A stretch of 45,445 nt of DNA from Polaromonas sp. (GCA_013824015.1 PNNC01000188.1:1-45445); one strand, 5' to 3'; counted from the first letter of the stretch, positions 32,653 through 42,949 are shown. Numbers and translations are program-made. Notes: generated by a model not told the origin, from the sequence alone.

Positions 32653-33840
32653 ATGACCCTGCAGAAACAACGCGTTACCGTTTTGGGCTCGACCGGCTCG
32701 GTCGGCGTCAACACGCTGGATGTGATCGCCGGCCATCCCGACCGCTTCGAGGTGTTTGCCCTCAGTGCGTCCACCCAGACCGAACTGATGCTGGCGCAGT
32801 GTTTGCGCTTCCGGCCGGCCTATGCCGTCATGGCGAGCGCCCCGCATGGCCGCGATCTGGCCGAAAAATTGAAGGCAAATGGGCTGTCGACCCATGTCCT
32901 GCTTGAAAACAATGCTCTTGAAATCATAGCGTCCGACGAACGTGTCGACACCGTGATGGCGGCCATCGTCGGCGCCGCGGGACTGGGCGCCTGCATGGCG
33001 GCCGCGCGGGCCGGCAAACGCCTGCTGCTGGCCAACAAGGAAGCCCTGGTGGTCGGCGGCGAGGTCTTCATGCAGGCGGTGCGCGAGGGCGGCGCCCAGT
33101 TGCTGCCGATCGACAGTGAACATTCGGCGATTTTCCAGTCCCTGCCCGAGGACCCGGCGGCCTGGGCCGAGCGGATTGACAAGATCATCCTGACCGCCTC
33201 CGGCGGCCCGTTCCGTACCCGTGCGCCGGCCAGCCTGCGCGACGTCACGCCGGAGCAGGCCTGTGCCCACCCGAACTGGGTCATGGGGCGGAAAATTTCG
33301 GTGGATTCCGCCACCATGATGAACAAGGCGCTCGAAGTGATCGAGGCGCGTTACCTGTTCGGACTGGCGCCGGCGCAGATCGAGGTGGTGATCCATCCGC
33401 AAAGCATCATCCATTCGATGGTCCAGTACCGCGACACCTCGGTGGTGGCCCAGCTCGGCACGCCCGACATGCGGGTGCCGATTGCCTACGGGCTGGCCTG
33501 GCCCGGCCGGATCAGTTCGGGCGCCCAGGCGCTCGACTTCCGGGCGCTGGCCACCATGACCTTCTCGGTGCCCGACGACGCGCTGTTTCCCGGCCTGCCG
33601 CTGGCCTGGGAGGTGCTGGACGCGCCGGCAGGCACCACGGCCGTGCTGAATGCGGCCAATGAAGTGGCGGTCGCGGCTTTTCTCGAAAAACGGATACGCT
33701 TCGACCAGATTCATGCCGTGAACCGCGCGACGCTGGACGCAGTGTTTGCGTCCGCCATTCGCGGCATCGGGGATTTGCTGGAACTGGACCAGCGGTCGCG
33801 CGCGGTGGCGACCGGCCTGGCTGCGAACCTGACCACCTGA
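32653..33840 (+). CDS. dxr: 1-deoxy-D-xylulose 5-phosphate reductoisomerase
   Basis: First committed enzyme of the MEP isoprenoid pathway, NADPH- and metal-dependent. The 395-residue protein has LGSTGSVGVNTLDVI (NADPH binding) at the N-terminus, ANKEALVVGG, the metal and substrate region PIDSEHSAIFQSL, and GRKISVDSATMMNKALEVIEA. It supplies isoprenoids used by UppS two genes upstream. Residues about 71-93 are encoded by a dispersed repeat copy, yet the segment from YAVM to VMAAIVGAAG has the same length as in E. coli Dxr by my count. Confidence 0.97.
   Translation: MTLQKQRVTVLGSTGSVGVNTLDVIAGHPDRFEVFALSASTQTELMLAQCLRFRPAYAVMASAPHGRDLAEKLKANGLSTHVLLENNALEIIASDERVDTVMAAIVGAAGLGACMAAARAGKRLLLANKEALVVGGEVFMQAVREGGAQLLPIDSEHSAIFQSLPEDPAAWAERIDKIILTASGGPFRTRAPASLRDVTPEQACAHPNWVMGRKISVDSATMMNKALEVIEARYLFGLAPAQIEVVIHPQSIIHSMVQYRDTSVVAQLGTPDMRVPIAYGLAWPGRISSGAQALDFRALATMTFSVPDDALFPGLPLAWEVLDAPAGTTAVLNAANEVAVAAFLEKRIRFDQIHAVNRATLDAVFASAIRGIGDLLELDQRSRAVATGLAANLTT
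32865..32930 (-). repeat. Dispersed GCTAT repeat inside dxr (copy G)
   Basis: On the minus strand it begins GCTATGATTTCAAGAGC (32930-32914), which matches the copy D core read on the plus strand (GCTATGAATTCAGGAGC) at 14 of 17 positions, and continues into GGACATGGGTCGACAGCCCA, resembling the GGACATGGGCTGACGCC arm of copy A. It is read in frame by dxr. Confidence 0.55.
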
Positions 33841-33853
33841 CCGGAGTATTGCC

Positions 33854-35221
33854 ATGCTGACCTTGGTCGCCTTTGTTGTTGCGCTGGGCATCCTGATTGC
33901 CATCCACGAGTACGGCCACTACCGCGTGGCGGTGGCCTGCGGCGTCAAGGTGCTGAAGTTCTCGGTGGGGTTCGGCAAGCCGATCTACAGCTGGCGGCTG
34001 AAAAACCGGCCGACCGAATTTTCCATCGGCATGTTGCCGCTGGGCGGTTACGTCAAGATGCTGGATGAACGCGAGGGCCCGGTCGATCCGGCCGAGCGCC
34101 ATCTGGCGTTCAACAACCGTCCGCTGGGCGCGCGCGCGGCGATTGTGGCTGCCGGCCCGGCCGCCAACCTGCTGCTGGCCATCGTCCTGTACGCCGTCGT
34201 CAACTGGAGCGGCATGCAGGAGCCGCAGCCGGTGCTGGCCAGTCCGGTGGCCGGCTCCATCGCCGAGCGTGCCGGCCTGCGCGGTGGTGAACGGGTCCAG
34301 CAGGCCGCCCTGGACGGTGAAACGCTGGAGCCGGTTCGCTCCTTCGAGGACCTGCGCTGGCGCCTGACCCGCGCGGCGCTGGGCGGGCGCGACGTCCAGT
34401 TGCAGGTCACCGACGGTGTCGGCGAGTCCACCGGTGGCACGGTCACGGCGACCCGCAGCGTGCTGTTGCCGCTGGGACAGCTCAATGCCGCCGATGCCGA
34501 TGCGCAGCTTTTCAGGAAAATCGGCATTCTCGGCCCCTGGACGCAAGCGGTGATCGGCGAGGTCATGCCTGGAGGCGCCGCAGAAAAAGCCGGCCTGCGC
34601 GCCGACGACGTGGTGCAACGCATCGGTGACCGGGCCATCGTCGACGGCCAGCAGCTGCGCGAAACCATACGCAACGCCAAAGGCGTACAGAGCTGGCAGA
34701 TCGTGCGGGGCGGGCAGACCCTGCAGCTGCCGGTCGCACCGGAGATCCGGGAGGAGGGCGGCCAGTCTGTCGGCCGCATCAGCGCCTATGTGGGCACGCC
34801 CCCGGCAATGGTGACGGTGCGTTACGGCCCGCTCGATGGCCTGTGGAACGGCGCGGTACGCACCTGGGAGGTGTCGGTGCTGACGCTCAAGATGATGGGC
34901 AAGATGCTGATCGGCGAGGCATCCCTGAAAAACCTCAGTGGTCCGTTGACGATCGCTGATTACGCCGGCAAGTCGGCGAGCATAGGCTGGAGCGCTTACC
35001 TGCTGTTTCTGGCGCTGATCAGCGTCAGCCTGGGCGTGCTCAATTTACTGCCGCTGCCGGTTCTGGACGGTGGGCACCTGATGTATTATCTTTGGGAGGC
35101 GATCACCGGCAAGAGCGTGTCTGACGCCTGGATGGACCGGTTGCAGCGCGGTGGCGTTGCCATCCTGCTGGGCATGATGTCTGTTGCCCTGTTTAACGAT
35201 GTCACCCGGCTTTTGGGTTAA
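33854..35221 (+). CDS. rseP: RIP site-2 zinc metalloprotease RseP
   Basis: Inner-membrane intramembrane protease that cleaves anti-sigma factor RseA and remnant signal peptides. The 455-residue protein has HEYGH at residues 18-22 in the first transmembrane helix, two central PDZ domains (around PVAGSIAERAGLRGGERVQ and VMPGGAAEKAGLRADDVVQRIGD), and the third metal ligand in NLLPLPVLDGGH (Asp405). It lies between cdsA-dxr and bamA, the usual envelope-stress context, since its target pathway monitors BAM-dependent folding. Confidence 0.96.
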   Translation: MLTLVAFVVALGILIAIHEYGHYRVAVACGVKVLKFSVGFGKPIYSWRLKNRPTEFSIGMLPLGGYVKMLDEREGPVDPAERHLAFNNRPLGARAAIVAAGPAANLLLAIVLYAVVNWSGMQEPQPVLASPVAGSIAERAGLRGGERVQQAALDGETLEPVRSFEDLRWRLTRAALGGRDVQLQVTDGVGESTGGTVTATRSVLLPLGQLNAADADAQLFRKIGILGPWTQAVIGEVMPGGAAEKAGLRADDVVQRIGDRAIVDGQQLRETIRNAKGVQSWQIVRGGQTLQLPVAPEIREEGGQSVGRISAYVGTPPAMVTVRYGPLDGLWNGAVRTWEVSVLTLKMMGKMLIGEASLKNLSGPLTIADYAGKSASIGWSAYLLFLALISVSLGVLNLLPLPVLDGGHLMYYLWEAITGKSVSDAWMDRLQRGGVAILLGMMSVALFNDVTRLLG

Positions 35222-35234
35222 TTCCATATTTTTC

Positions 35235-37529
35235 ATGCAAAAACAAATCAAACGATTCAAGCTCCGCAGCGTTTCCGCGATGGTGGCCAGCTTTCTGATC
35301 GCGCAAGCCGCCTGGGCCGTGGATCCCTTCACCGTGCGCGACATCCGCGTGGAAGGATTGCAGCGCGTGGAGCCGGGAACCATTTTTGCCTCGCTTCCCT
35401 TTCGTGTGGGCGAAACCTACAACGATGACAAGGGAGCGAGCGCCATTCGCGCGCTGTTCGGGCTGGGTCTGTTCAAGGATGTGCGCCTGGAAGTCAGCGG
35501 CGACGTGCTGGTGGTGATCGTGGAAGAGCGGCCGACCGTGGCCGATGTCGACTTCGTCGGCACCAAGGAATTTGACAAGGAAGTGCTGAAAAAGGCGCTG
35601 CGCGACATCGGACTGACCGATGGACGGCCTTTCGACAAGGCCCTGGCCGACCGTGCCGAGCAGGAACTCAAGCGCCAGTACATCAACCGCAGCCTCTACG
35701 GCGCTGAAGTGCTGACCACCGTCACCCCGATCGAGCGCAACCGCGTCAATATCACCTTCAGCGTGATTGAGGGTGATATTGCCAAGATCAAGGAAATCCG
35801 CGTCGTCGGCAACAAGGCCTTCAGCGAGTCCACCTTGCGCGGCCTGTTTGACCTGAACACCGGTGGCTGGCTCAGCTGGTACACCAAGTCCAACCAGTAT
35901 TCGCGCGCCAAGCTCAATGCCGACATTGAAACCCTGCGGTCTTACTACCTGACGCGTGGCTACCTCGAGTTCAAGGTCGATTCCACCCAGGTGGCCATTT
36001 CGCCGAACAAGCAGGACATCTCCGTCACGCTCAACATCACCGAAGGTGAACGTTTCACCGTCTCCGGCGTGAAGCTGGAGGGCAATTTCCTTGAGCGTGA
36101 GGAAGAATTCAAAACCCTGGTCGCCATCAAGCCCGGGGATGCCTACAACGCGGATCAGGTGGCGCAGACCGTCAAGGCCTTCACCGAGTACTACGGCAGT
36201 TTTGGTTTTGCCTTTGCCAAGGTCGAGGCCAAGCCCGAAATCGACCGTGCCAACAACCGCGTGGCTTTTGTGCTGCAGGGTGATCCCTCGCGCCGTGCCT
36301 ATGTGCGACGGGTCAACATCAGCGGCAACAACCGCACGCGCGATGAAGTGGTTCGCCGGGAGTTTCGACAGTTCGAGGCGTCCTGGTATGACGGCGACAA
36401 GATCCGCCTCTCGCGCGACCGCGTGGACCGCCTGGGTTATTTCACCGAGGTCAACATCGACACCCAGGAAGTGCCCGGCACGCCGGACCAGGTCGACCTG
36501 AATATGACGGTGGTTGAAAAACCGACCGGCAACCTGCAGCTGGGCGCGGGTTACTCCAGCGCCGAGAAGCTGTCGCTGATCTTCGGCTTCAAGCAGGAAA
36601 ATGCGTTTGGCACCGGCAACTACCTGGGCCTGGAAGTCAACACCGGCAAATACAACCGGCAGTTTGTGCTGAGCACGGTGGACCCCTATTTCACGACCGA
36701 CGGCATCTCGCGCACCTTTGACATCTACTCGCGCACATCCCGGCCCTACGACAGCCAGGGCGGTGACTATGCCCTGAAAACCACCGGCGGCAGCGTGCGT
36801 TTCGGCGTGCCTTTCAGCGAGGTGGACACGGTTTATTTCGGCATCGGCGTGGAGCAGATCGATATTTCCGGTCCTGTCCTGCCAGTGGTTTACCAGGATT
36901 ACATCCGCACCTTCGGTGCCAAGAGCAATTCGGTGCCGCTGACCATCGGCTGGTCACGGGATGACCGGGACAGTGCCCTGGTCCCGAGCAAGGGTACCTT
37001 CCAGCGCGCTTATGGCGACTGGGGTATTGCCGGTGATGCCCGTTTCCTGCGTGGCAACTACCAGGTGCAGCAGTACATTCCGCTGAACAAGCAGTTCACG
37101 GTTGCGCTGAACGGCGAACTCGGCTGGGGCAAGGGATTGAACGGCCAGCCGTTCCCGGTGTTCAAGAATTCCTACTCGGGTGGCCTGGGATCGGTGCGTG
37201 GCTTCGAGCCGGGCACCCTCGGCCCCCGCGATGCCCAGGGCAACTCCATCGGCGGACCGAAAAAGATCACGCTGAACGCCGAAATTCTGGCGCCATTCCC
37301 AGGCGCCGGCAACGACCGGACCCTGCGCCTGTTCGGCTTTGTGGACGCCGGCAATGTGTTTGGTGAAAACCAGAAATACAGCCTGGGTGACCTGCGCACG
37401 TCCGTGGGTATCGGTATCAGCTGGATCTCCCCGCTCGGGCCCCTGCGCCTGGCAATTGCCAATCCGCTGCGCAAAACCCCAACAGATAGAATCCAGAAAT
37501 TGCAATTCCAGATTGGTACATCGTTCTAA
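35235..37529 (+). CDS. bamA: Outer membrane protein assembly factor BamA
   Basis: Central Omp85 component of the BAM complex, inserting beta-barrel proteins into the outer membrane. From ATG 35235 the 764-residue precursor has a signal peptide ending AQAAWA before VDPFTVRDIRVEGLQRV, five POTRA domains to about residue 420, and a 16-stranded barrel with the conserved lid motif VRGF at residues 654-657 and a terminal Phe (FQIGTSF). An upstream in-frame ATG at 35184 lies inside rseP and is not used. Its TAA stop overlaps the skp ATG by one base (TAATG). Confidence 0.97.
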   Translation: MQKQIKRFKLRSVSAMVASFLIAQAAWAVDPFTVRDIRVEGLQRVEPGTIFASLPFRVGETYNDDKGASAIRALFGLGLFKDVRLEVSGDVLVVIVEERPTVADVDFVGTKEFDKEVLKKALRDIGLTDGRPFDKALADRAEQELKRQYINRSLYGAEVLTTVTPIERNRVNITFSVIEGDIAKIKEIRVVGNKAFSESTLRGLFDLNTGGWLSWYTKSNQYSRAKLNADIETLRSYYLTRGYLEFKVDSTQVAISPNKQDISVTLNITEGERFTVSGVKLEGNFLEREEEFKTLVAIKPGDAYNADQVAQTVKAFTEYYGSFGFAFAKVEAKPEIDRANNRVAFVLQGDPSRRAYVRRVNISGNNRTRDEVVRREFRQFEASWYDGDKIRLSRDRVDRLGYFTEVNIDTQEVPGTPDQVDLNMTVVEKPTGNLQLGAGYSSAEKLSLIFGFKQENAFGTGNYLGLEVNTGKYNRQFVLSTVDPYFTTDGISRTFDIYSRTSRPYDSQGGDYALKTTGGSVRFGVPFSEVDTVYFGIGVEQIDISGPVLPVVYQDYIRTFGAKSNSVPLTIGWSRDDRDSALVPSKGTFQRAYGDWGIAGDARFLRGNYQVQQYIPLNKQFTVALNGELGWGKGLNGQPFPVFKNSYSGGLGSVRGFEPGTLGPRDAQGNSIGGPKKITLNAEILAPFPGAGNDRTLRLFGFVDAGNVFGENQKYSLGDLRTSVGIGISWISPLGPLRLAIANPLRKTPTDRIQKLQFQIGTSF

Positions 37530-38035
37530 TGAAGCATTTCCCATCCAAGTTGTTTCTGGCTGCCGCGATGGCACTGGTCACCTGCGCTGCGGCGGCGCAG
37601 GAGTTCAAGATCGGCATTGTCAACATTGACCGTATCTTCCGCGAGGCCAACAGCGCCAAGGCGGCCCAGGCCAAGCTCGAGCAGGAGTTCGGCAAGCGTG
37701 AAAAAGAGCTTGGTGATCTCGGTACCCAGCTGAAAACACTGGCCGACAAGTTTGAGCGCGAAGCGCCGACCCTGTCCGAAAGCCAGCGCGCCACGCGTCA
37801 AAAGCAGCTGGTCGAGCAGGACCGCGACTTCCAGCGCAAGCGCCGCGAATTCCAGGAAGACCTCAATGCACGCAAGAACGAGGAACTGCAACAGGTGATC
37901 GAGCGTGCCAACAAGGTGGTCAAAACGGTTGCCGAAACCGAAAAATACGACCTGGTGCTGCAGGAGGCGGTGTACGCCAATCCCAAGCACGACATCACCG
38001 ACAAGGTCATCAGGGCGCTCAACGCTGCCAGATAA
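37529..38035 (+). CDS. skp: Periplasmic chaperone Skp/OmpH
   Basis: Trimeric periplasmic holdase that carries unfolded outer-membrane proteins to BamA. The 168-residue precursor has a signal peptide ([23 protein letters not shown] before [11 protein letters not shown]) followed by a long charged coiled-coil region (residues about 50-130, rich in Lys, Glu, Gln and Arg) that forms the tentacles, and a C-terminal return to the body ([22 protein letters not shown]). Directly coupled to bamA by overlap and followed 20 bp later by lpxD. Confidence 0.94.
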   Translation: MKHFPSKLFLAAAMALVTCAAAAQEFKIGIVNIDRIFREANSAKAAQAKLEQEFGKREKELGDLGTQLKTLADKFEREAPTLSESQRATRQKQLVEQDRDFQRKRREFQEDLNARKNEELQQVIERANKVVKTVAETEKYDLVLQEAVYANPKHDITDKVIRALNAAR

Positions 38036-38055
38036 GCATTGATCACAGGTCCGGC

Positions 38056-39123
38056 GTGACGCTCAGACTCGGGGACATCGTTGCATCGCTGGCCGGTGAG
38101 TTTGACGCCAGGCTGGTCGGCGACCCGGATGTCCTGATCCAGCGGCTCGCGCCCCTCGAATCCGCCGGCCCCGCCGAACTCAGCTTCCTGAGCCACATCA
38201 GATACCAGGGCAAGCTGGCCCAGTCGGCCGCAGCCTGTGTGGTGGTCGGCCCGCAGGCAGAGCCGGTGGCGGCACTGCGCGGTGCCTGCATCGTCGTCGG
38301 CGATCCCTATCTCTATTTCGCCCGCATCACCCAGCTCTGGAAAAAAAGCCACCAGTTTGCTGCGGCAACGGGTATTCATCCGACGGCATTTGTTGACCCT
38401 TCGGCCCGGCTCGCGCCGGACGTGTCGGTTGGCGCGTTTGCCTGCATTGGCGCGCATGCCGTGGTGGGGGCGGGTGCCCGCATTGGCGAGCATGGCGTGA
38501 TCGGCCGCGACGTGGTGATCGGCGCGCAAACGCGGCTGGCGGCGCGTGTCACGGTGGCGGACGGCTGCGTCATCGGCGAGCGCTGCATCGTGCATCCGGG
38601 CGTGGTGATCGGCGCCGATGGTTTCGGCTTTGCGCCGAACAACGGGGCGTGGGAAAAAATCGAGCAGCTCGGCGCGGTGCGTATCGGCAACGACGTGGAA
38701 ATCGGCGCCAACACCTGCATTGACCGCGGCGCCCTGCAGGACACGGTGATTGAGGATGGCGTCAAGCTCGACAACCTGATCCAGATCGGCCACAACGTCC
38801 ACATCGGCCGGCACAGCGCGCTGGCCGGCTGCGTCGGCGTGGCGGGCAGCGCCAGCATAGGCGCTCACTGCACCGTCGGCGGCGGCGCGGTGGTGCTGGG
38901 GCACCTGAGCCTGGCCGACCACGTGCATGTCTCGGCGGCATCGGTGGTCACACGTTCCATCCGCAAGCCGGGGCATTACACCGGGCTGTTTCCCATCGAC
39001 GACAATGCGAGCTGGGAAAAAAATGCCGCCACGCTCAAACAGCTTCACGGATTGCGTGAACGCCTCAAGCTGATGGAGCAGACCACCGCCACCGCTTCTC
39101 GAAAGAACCCCGAAAAATCATGA
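38056..39123 (+). CDS. lpxD: UDP-3-O-(3-hydroxyacyl)glucosamine N-acyltransferase
   Basis: Third step of lipid A synthesis: transfers the second 3-hydroxyacyl chain. The 355-residue protein has an N-terminal uridine-binding domain, then a left-handed beta-helix of hexapeptide repeats from about residue 110 ([26 protein letters not shown]), with the catalytic-type histidine in [10 protein letters not shown] (His246), and a C-terminal helix. Start is GTG 38056. Its TGA overlaps the fabZ ATG by four bases (ATGA). Confidence 0.96.
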   Translation: MTLRLGDIVASLAGEFDARLVGDPDVLIQRLAPLESAGPAELSFLSHIRYQGKLAQSAAACVVVGPQAEPVAALRGACIVVGDPYLYFARITQLWKKSHQFAAATGIHPTAFVDPSARLAPDVSVGAFACIGAHAVVGAGARIGEHGVIGRDVVIGAQTRLAARVTVADGCVIGERCIVHPGVVIGADGFGFAPNNGAWEKIEQLGAVRIGNDVEIGANTCIDRGALQDTVIEDGVKLDNLIQIGHNVHIGRHSALAGCVGVAGSASIGAHCTVGGGAVVLGHLSLADHVHVSAASVVTRSIRKPGHYTGLFPIDDNASWEKNAATLKQLHGLRERLKLMEQTTATASRKNPEKS

Positions 39124-39560
39124 TGGACATCCACCAAATCCTCAAGCAGCTGCCGCACCGCTACCCCTTCCTGCTGGTGGACCGGGTGCTCGAACTCGAA
39201 AAGGGCAAACGCATCAAGGCGCTGAAAAACGTCACCATGAACGAGCCGTTTTTCACCGGCCATTTTCCGCACCGGCCCGTGATGCCGGGTGTGCTGATGC
39301 TCGAAGCCATGGCGCAGGCCGCGGCGCTGCTGGCCTTTGACATGCAGGGCATCACGCCTGACGAGAAGACGGTGTATTACTTTGCCGGCATTGACGGCGC
39401 GCGTTTCAAGCGGCCGGTGGAGCCGGGTGACCAGCTGATCATGGACGTCACGCTGGAGCGGCTCAAGGCCGGTGTGTTCAAGTTCAAGGGCGTGGCCCGC
39501 GTGGACGACAACATGGCCTGCGAGGCCGAACTGATGTGCACCATGCGCACCATCGCCTGA
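39120..39560 (+). CDS. fabZ: 3-hydroxyacyl-[acyl-carrier-protein] dehydratase
   Basis: Hot-dog fold enzyme that removes water from 3-hydroxyacyl-ACP in fatty-acid elongation, in balance with LpxA/LpxD, which draw on the same substrate. The 146-residue protein has catalytic His48 in [12 protein letters not shown] and Glu62 in [16 protein letters not shown]. The start may be ATG 39120 or the adjacent ATG 39123. It overlaps lpxD and is 22 bp from lpxA. Confidence 0.96.
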   Translation: MMDIHQILKQLPHRYPFLLVDRVLELEKGKRIKALKNVTMNEPFFTGHFPHRPVMPGVLMLEAMAQAAALLAFDMQGITPDEKTVYYFAGIDGARFKRPVEPGDQLIMDVTLERLKAGVFKFKGVARVDDNMACEAELMCTMRTIA

Positions 39561-39582
39561 GCCAGACAGCGAAAGCGCTTCC

Positions 39583-40377
39583 GTGACAGGCATTCACTCC
39601 ACCGCGCTGGTCGATCCCGCGGCCGAGCTCGACAGCAGCGTCAGCGTCGGTCCCTACACCGTGATCGGTCCCCATGTCCGCATCGGTGCCGGCACCTCGG
39701 TCGGCGCGCACTGCGTGATCGAAGGCCGCACCACCATCGGCCAGGGCAACCGCATCTTCCACTTCGTTTCGCTGGGTGCGGTGTCGCAGGACAAGAAGTA
39801 CGCGGGCGAGCCCTGCGAGCTGGTGATCGGCGACCGCAACACCATCCGCGAATTCAGCACCTACCACATTGGCACCGCGCAGGACGCGGGTGTCACCCGC
39901 CTGGGCAACGACAACTGGATGATGGCCTACACCCATCTGGCGCACGACTGCCAGGTCGGCAACAACACCACCTTCGCCAACAACGCGCAGATTGCGGGCC
40001 ATGTGCACGTGGGCGACTTTGCCATCATGGGCGCCTACACCAACGTCCATCAGTTCGTGAGGATAGGCGCGCATGCGATGACCGGCATGGGCACCACGCT
40101 GCTGGCCGAAGTCCCGCCGTTCGCGATGGTGTCGGGCAACCCGGCGGCCGCCCGGTCGATGAATTACGAAGGCCTGCGCAGGCGCGGGTTTTCTGCAGAA
40201 CGCATCGCCGCCGTCAAGGCCATGCACAAGGCCATCTACCGCGACGACCTGACGCTGGAACAGGCGCGCGAACGGATCGCCGGCCTGGCGGAGAAGACGC
40301 CGGAAGCCGCGCCTGACGTGGCGATGATGGTCTCTTTTCTCGCCGCCGTTTCGCCGCAACGCGGCATTGTGCGTTAG
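39583..40377 (+). CDS. lpxA: UDP-N-acetylglucosamine acyltransferase
   Basis: First enzyme of lipid A synthesis, acylating UDP-GlcNAc at the 3-position. The 264-residue protein is a left-handed beta-helix ([26 protein letters not shown] onward) with the catalytic histidine region [13 protein letters not shown] and [22 protein letters not shown], ending in the helical C-terminal domain. Start GTG 39583; an eight-base gap separates its stop from the GTG proposed for lpxB, or the genes overlap if lpxB starts at TTG 40367. Confidence 0.96.
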   Translation: MTGIHSTALVDPAAELDSSVSVGPYTVIGPHVRIGAGTSVGAHCVIEGRTTIGQGNRIFHFVSLGAVSQDKKYAGEPCELVIGDRNTIREFSTYHIGTAQDAGVTRLGNDNWMMAYTHLAHDCQVGNNTTFANNAQIAGHVHVGDFAIMGAYTNVHQFVRIGAHAMTGMGTTLLAEVPPFAMVSGNPAAARSMNYEGLRRRGFSAERIAAVKAMHKAIYRDDLTLEQARERIAGLAEKTPEAAPDVAMMVSFLAAVSPQRGIVR

Positions 40378-40384
40378 GCCCGTC

Positions 40385-41584
40385 GTGCCGCACGCAAGCA
40401 GCTCTCTGCCGGCCCGTGGAGTGGCTGGTTCCCCGACCTCTCCGTCGTTCGCCCTGGTGGCCGGTGAAACCTCCGGCGACCTGCTGGCCGGGCTGCTGCT
40501 GGACGGTTTTCGCGCGCGCTGGCCGCAACTGCGGGCCGGCGGCATTGGCGGCACGCAAATGGTACGGCGTGGTTTCGAGGCCTGGTGGCCCAGCGAAAAG
40601 CTGGCGGTGCGCGGTTATGTCGAGGTGTTGCGGCATTACCGCGAGATTGTCGGCATCCGTACGCAACTCAGGCAGAAACTGCTGACGGAACGGCCCGATG
40701 TCTTCATCGGCGTCGATGCACCCGATTTCAACCTCGATCTGGAGGCCGACCTCAAGGCGGCCGGCATCCGGACGGTGCATTTCGTCAGCCCCGCAGTCTG
40801 GGCCTGGCGTGCCGAACGGGTGGAGAAAATCCGGCGCAGCGTGGACCATGTGCTCTGCATTTTTCCCTTTGAGCCGGCCTTGCTGGCGCAGCACGGCATC
40901 GCGGCCACCTATGTCGGGCATCCGCTGGCCAATGTGATTCCCCTGCAACCGGATCAGGCGGCGGCGCGGCGGCAACTGGGCCTGTTGCCGGAGGATCTCG
41001 TGCTGGCGCTGCTGCCGGGCAGCCGCCGCTCCGAGGTCGATTACCTGGCTGATCGCTTCTTTCAGGCTGCAGCCCTTGTCCGGCAAGCGCATCCAGCTAT
41101 CAAAATCATCGTGCCTGCGGTTCCGGCCCTGCGTGCACAGATCGAGCAGTGCGCGCAGGCGGCGGGCATGCTGGCCCATGTACAGATTTTTTCCGGCCAG
41201 TCCCACAGCGCGCTGGCGGCCTGTGATGTGACCCTGATTGCCAGCGGCACGGCCACGCTGGAGGCGGCGCTGTACAAGCGCCCCATGGTGATTGCCTACA
41301 ACATGAACTGGCTGTCCTGGCAGATCATGCGGCGCAAGAAGCTGCAGCCCTGGGTCGGCCTGCCCAACATCCTGTGCCGCGATTTTGTGGTGCCGGAACT
41401 GCTGCAGGACGCGGCCACCCCGCGAGCGCTGGCCGCTGGCGTGTTGCAGTGGCTGGATGCGAAAATCTCGGCGCCCGACAAAATCACCGTCCTCGAACAA
41501 CGATTTACAAAGCTGCATGAGGAATTGCAGCGCGATACCGCGAAAATAGCCACCGATGCGATCCAGAACATTCTTGCAGGCTGA
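40385..41584 (+). CDS. lpxB: Lipid-A-disaccharide synthase
   Basis: GT-B glycosyltransferase that joins UDP-diacylglucosamine and lipid X into the lipid A disaccharide. Taking GTG 40385 gives 399 residues with [18 protein letters not shown] near the start, [42 protein letters not shown] and [24 protein letters not shown], all hallmarks. An alternative start is TTG 40367, which overlaps lpxA. Residues about 226-243 ([17 protein letters not shown] region) coincide with a candidate dispersed repeat copy but align to E. coli LpxB without length change. Confidence 0.95.
   Translation: MPHASSSLPARGVAGSPTSPSFALVAGETSGDLLAGLLLDGFRARWPQLRAGGIGGTQMVRRGFEAWWPSEKLAVRGYVEVLRHYREIVGIRTQLRQKLLTERPDVFIGVDAPDFNLDLEADLKAAGIRTVHFVSPAVWAWRAERVEKIRRSVDHVLCIFPFEPALLAQHGIAATYVGHPLANVIPLQPDQAAARRQLGLLPEDLVLALLPGSRRSEVDYLADRFFQAAALVRQAHPAIKIIVPAVPALRAQIEQCAQAAGMLAHVQIFSGQSHSALAACDVTLIASGTATLEAALYKRPMVIAYNMNWLSWQIMRRKKLQPWVGLPNILCRDFVVPELLQDAATPRALAAGVLQWLDAKISAPDKITVLEQRFTKLHEELQRDTAKIATDAIQNILAG
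41060..41112 (-). repeat. Candidate dispersed GCTAT repeat inside lpxB (copy F)
   Basis: The plus strand has GCTATCAAAATCAT at 41096-41109; to its left the minus strand reads CCGGACAAGGGCTGCAGCCT (41083-41064), resembling the GGACAnGGGCTG-GCC arm of other copies. The far end of the 17-mer is not conserved, so this copy is less certain. Confidence 0.45.
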
Positions 41585-41591
41585 ACAGGTC

Positions 41592-42173
41592 ATGCTTTCC
41601 TGGGACACGCCGGGCCTCTGGGCCGGCGTGGACGAGGCGGGGCGCGGGCCGCTGGCCGGCCCAGTGGTGGCCGCAGCGGTGATCCTGGACGACCTGCAGC
41701 CGATCAAGGGCCTGGCCGACTCCAAGGTGCTGACCGCGCTGCGCCGTGAAAAGCTGTACGACGAAATCCGCGCCAAGGCGCTGTGCTGCTCGATCGCGAT
41801 GGCCACGGTGGAAGAAATCGACAGCCTCAACATCCTGCAGGCCACCATGCTGGCGATGCGGCGCGCGGTCGAGGGCCTGCGCCTCAAACCGGTGAAGGTG
41901 CTGGTGGACGGCAACCGGCTGCCGACGCTGAGCATCCTCGCCGAAGCCATCGTCAAGGGCGATTCGCTGATCCCGGCCATCTCTGCCGCCTCCATCCTCG
42001 CGAAGGTGCACCGCGACCGCTGGTGCGAGCAGTTCCACCTCGAGTACCCGCAATACGGTTTTGCCGGCCACAAGGGGTATGGCACGGCGGAGCATCTGGC
42101 GGCCTTGCGCGAACACGGCGCCTGCCCGCAGCACCGCCGCTCTTTCAGCCCCGTCGCCGAGGTTTTGCGTTGA
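41592..42173 (+). CDS. rnhB: Ribonuclease HII
   Basis: Cleaves RNA in RNA-DNA hybrids and at single ribonucleotides. The 193-residue protein has the [21 protein letters not shown] motif with two acidic catalytic residues, [16 protein letters not shown] and [18 protein letters not shown], and [11 protein letters not shown] near the C-terminus. ATG 41592 follows AGGT; an earlier in-frame ATG at 41556 lies inside lpxB. Its TGA overlaps the TTG start of the next gene by four bases. Confidence 0.95.
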   Translation: MLSWDTPGLWAGVDEAGRGPLAGPVVAAAVILDDLQPIKGLADSKVLTALRREKLYDEIRAKALCCSIAMATVEEIDSLNILQATMLAMRRAVEGLRLKPVKVLVDGNRLPTLSILAEAIVKGDSLIPAISAASILAKVHRDRWCEQFHLEYPQYGFAGHKGYGTAEHLAALREHGACPQHRRSFSPVAEVLR

Positions 42174-42949
42174 GCGCCGGCGCGCCCGTTCTGGTCACGT
42201 CCCGCGACAATACCCTGCTCAAGGACCTGCGCAGGCTGTCGCAGGACAACACCGCCTACCGCAAGCAGGGCCGGGTCTGGCTCGAAGGTGACCACCTGTG
42301 CCGTGCCGCGCTGGCCCGTGGCATACAGCCCGCGGTCGCCATCTTTTGTGAATCATTCTGGCCGCTGGCCCCTGCCGAATGGGCGCAGGCTGCTACCAAA
42401 ACCATAGTGATTCCCGACCCGCTGATGGCTGACATCAGCGGGCTGGAGTCGCCGGCGCGCATGGGGTTTGTGCTGGACCTGCCGGCGCCAGCGGCGCTGG
42501 CACCCGGCGCCGCCTCGCTGATCCTGGACCGGGTGCAGGACGCCGGCAATGTCGGCGCCATGTTGCGCAGCGCCGCCGCCTTTGGATTCCGCCAGGTGCT
42601 GGCGCTCAAGGGCACGGCGGCCTTGTGGTCACCCAAGGTGCTGCGCGCCGGCATGGGGGCGCATTTCGCGCTGCAGCTGATCGAAGGGTTGGCGCCGCAA
42701 GACCTCGATGGCCTGGCCGTGCCGGTGCTGGTGACCAGCTCCCATCACGGCGGTTTTCTGCACCAGCAGGCCCTGCCCATGCCCTGCGCCTGGGCCATGG
42801 GCCATGAAGGGCAGGGCGTCGGCGATGAGCTGATGGCCAGGGCCAGCCTGACAGTGCGCATCGCTCAGCCCGGTGGGGAGGAGTCGCTGAACGTGGCCGC
42901 CGCGGCAGCGATCTGTCTGTACGCGAGTTCGCTGGTCGGGCGCTGCTGA
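42170..42949 (+). CDS. SpoU/TrmH-family RNA 2'-O-ribose methyltransferase
   Basis: SPOUT-class enzyme that methylates a ribose of rRNA or tRNA. From TTG 42170 (TTGA overlap with the rnhB stop) the product is 259 residues: an N-terminal substrate-binding domain ([35 protein letters not shown]), then the trefoil-knot domain with [38 protein letters not shown] and [16 protein letters not shown]. The target nucleotide cannot be deduced. The UUG start is supported by the coupling with rnhB and by the frame opening directly into family sequence. A CTGCTG-AGTC-CAGCAG hairpin covers its stop codon. Confidence 0.88.
   Translation: MSAGAPVLVTSRDNTLLKDLRRLSQDNTAYRKQGRVWLEGDHLCRAALARGIQPAVAIFCESFWPLAPAEWAQAATKTIVIPDPLMADISGLESPARMGFVLDLPAPAALAPGAASLILDRVQDAGNVGAMLRSAAAFGFRQVLALKGTAALWSPKVLRAGMGAHFALQLIEGLAPQDLDGLAVPVLVTSSHHGGFLHQQALPMPCAWAMGHEGQGVGDELMARASLTVRIAQPGGEESLNVAAAAAICLYASSLVGRC

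Noticed and set aside
42392-42459. Possible further GCTAT repeat copy in the SpoU methyltransferase gene (GCTACCAAAACCATAGT)
   Set aside because: The core has partial similarity, but the arm matches only a short GGGCTGGAG and the region aligns as normal family sequence.
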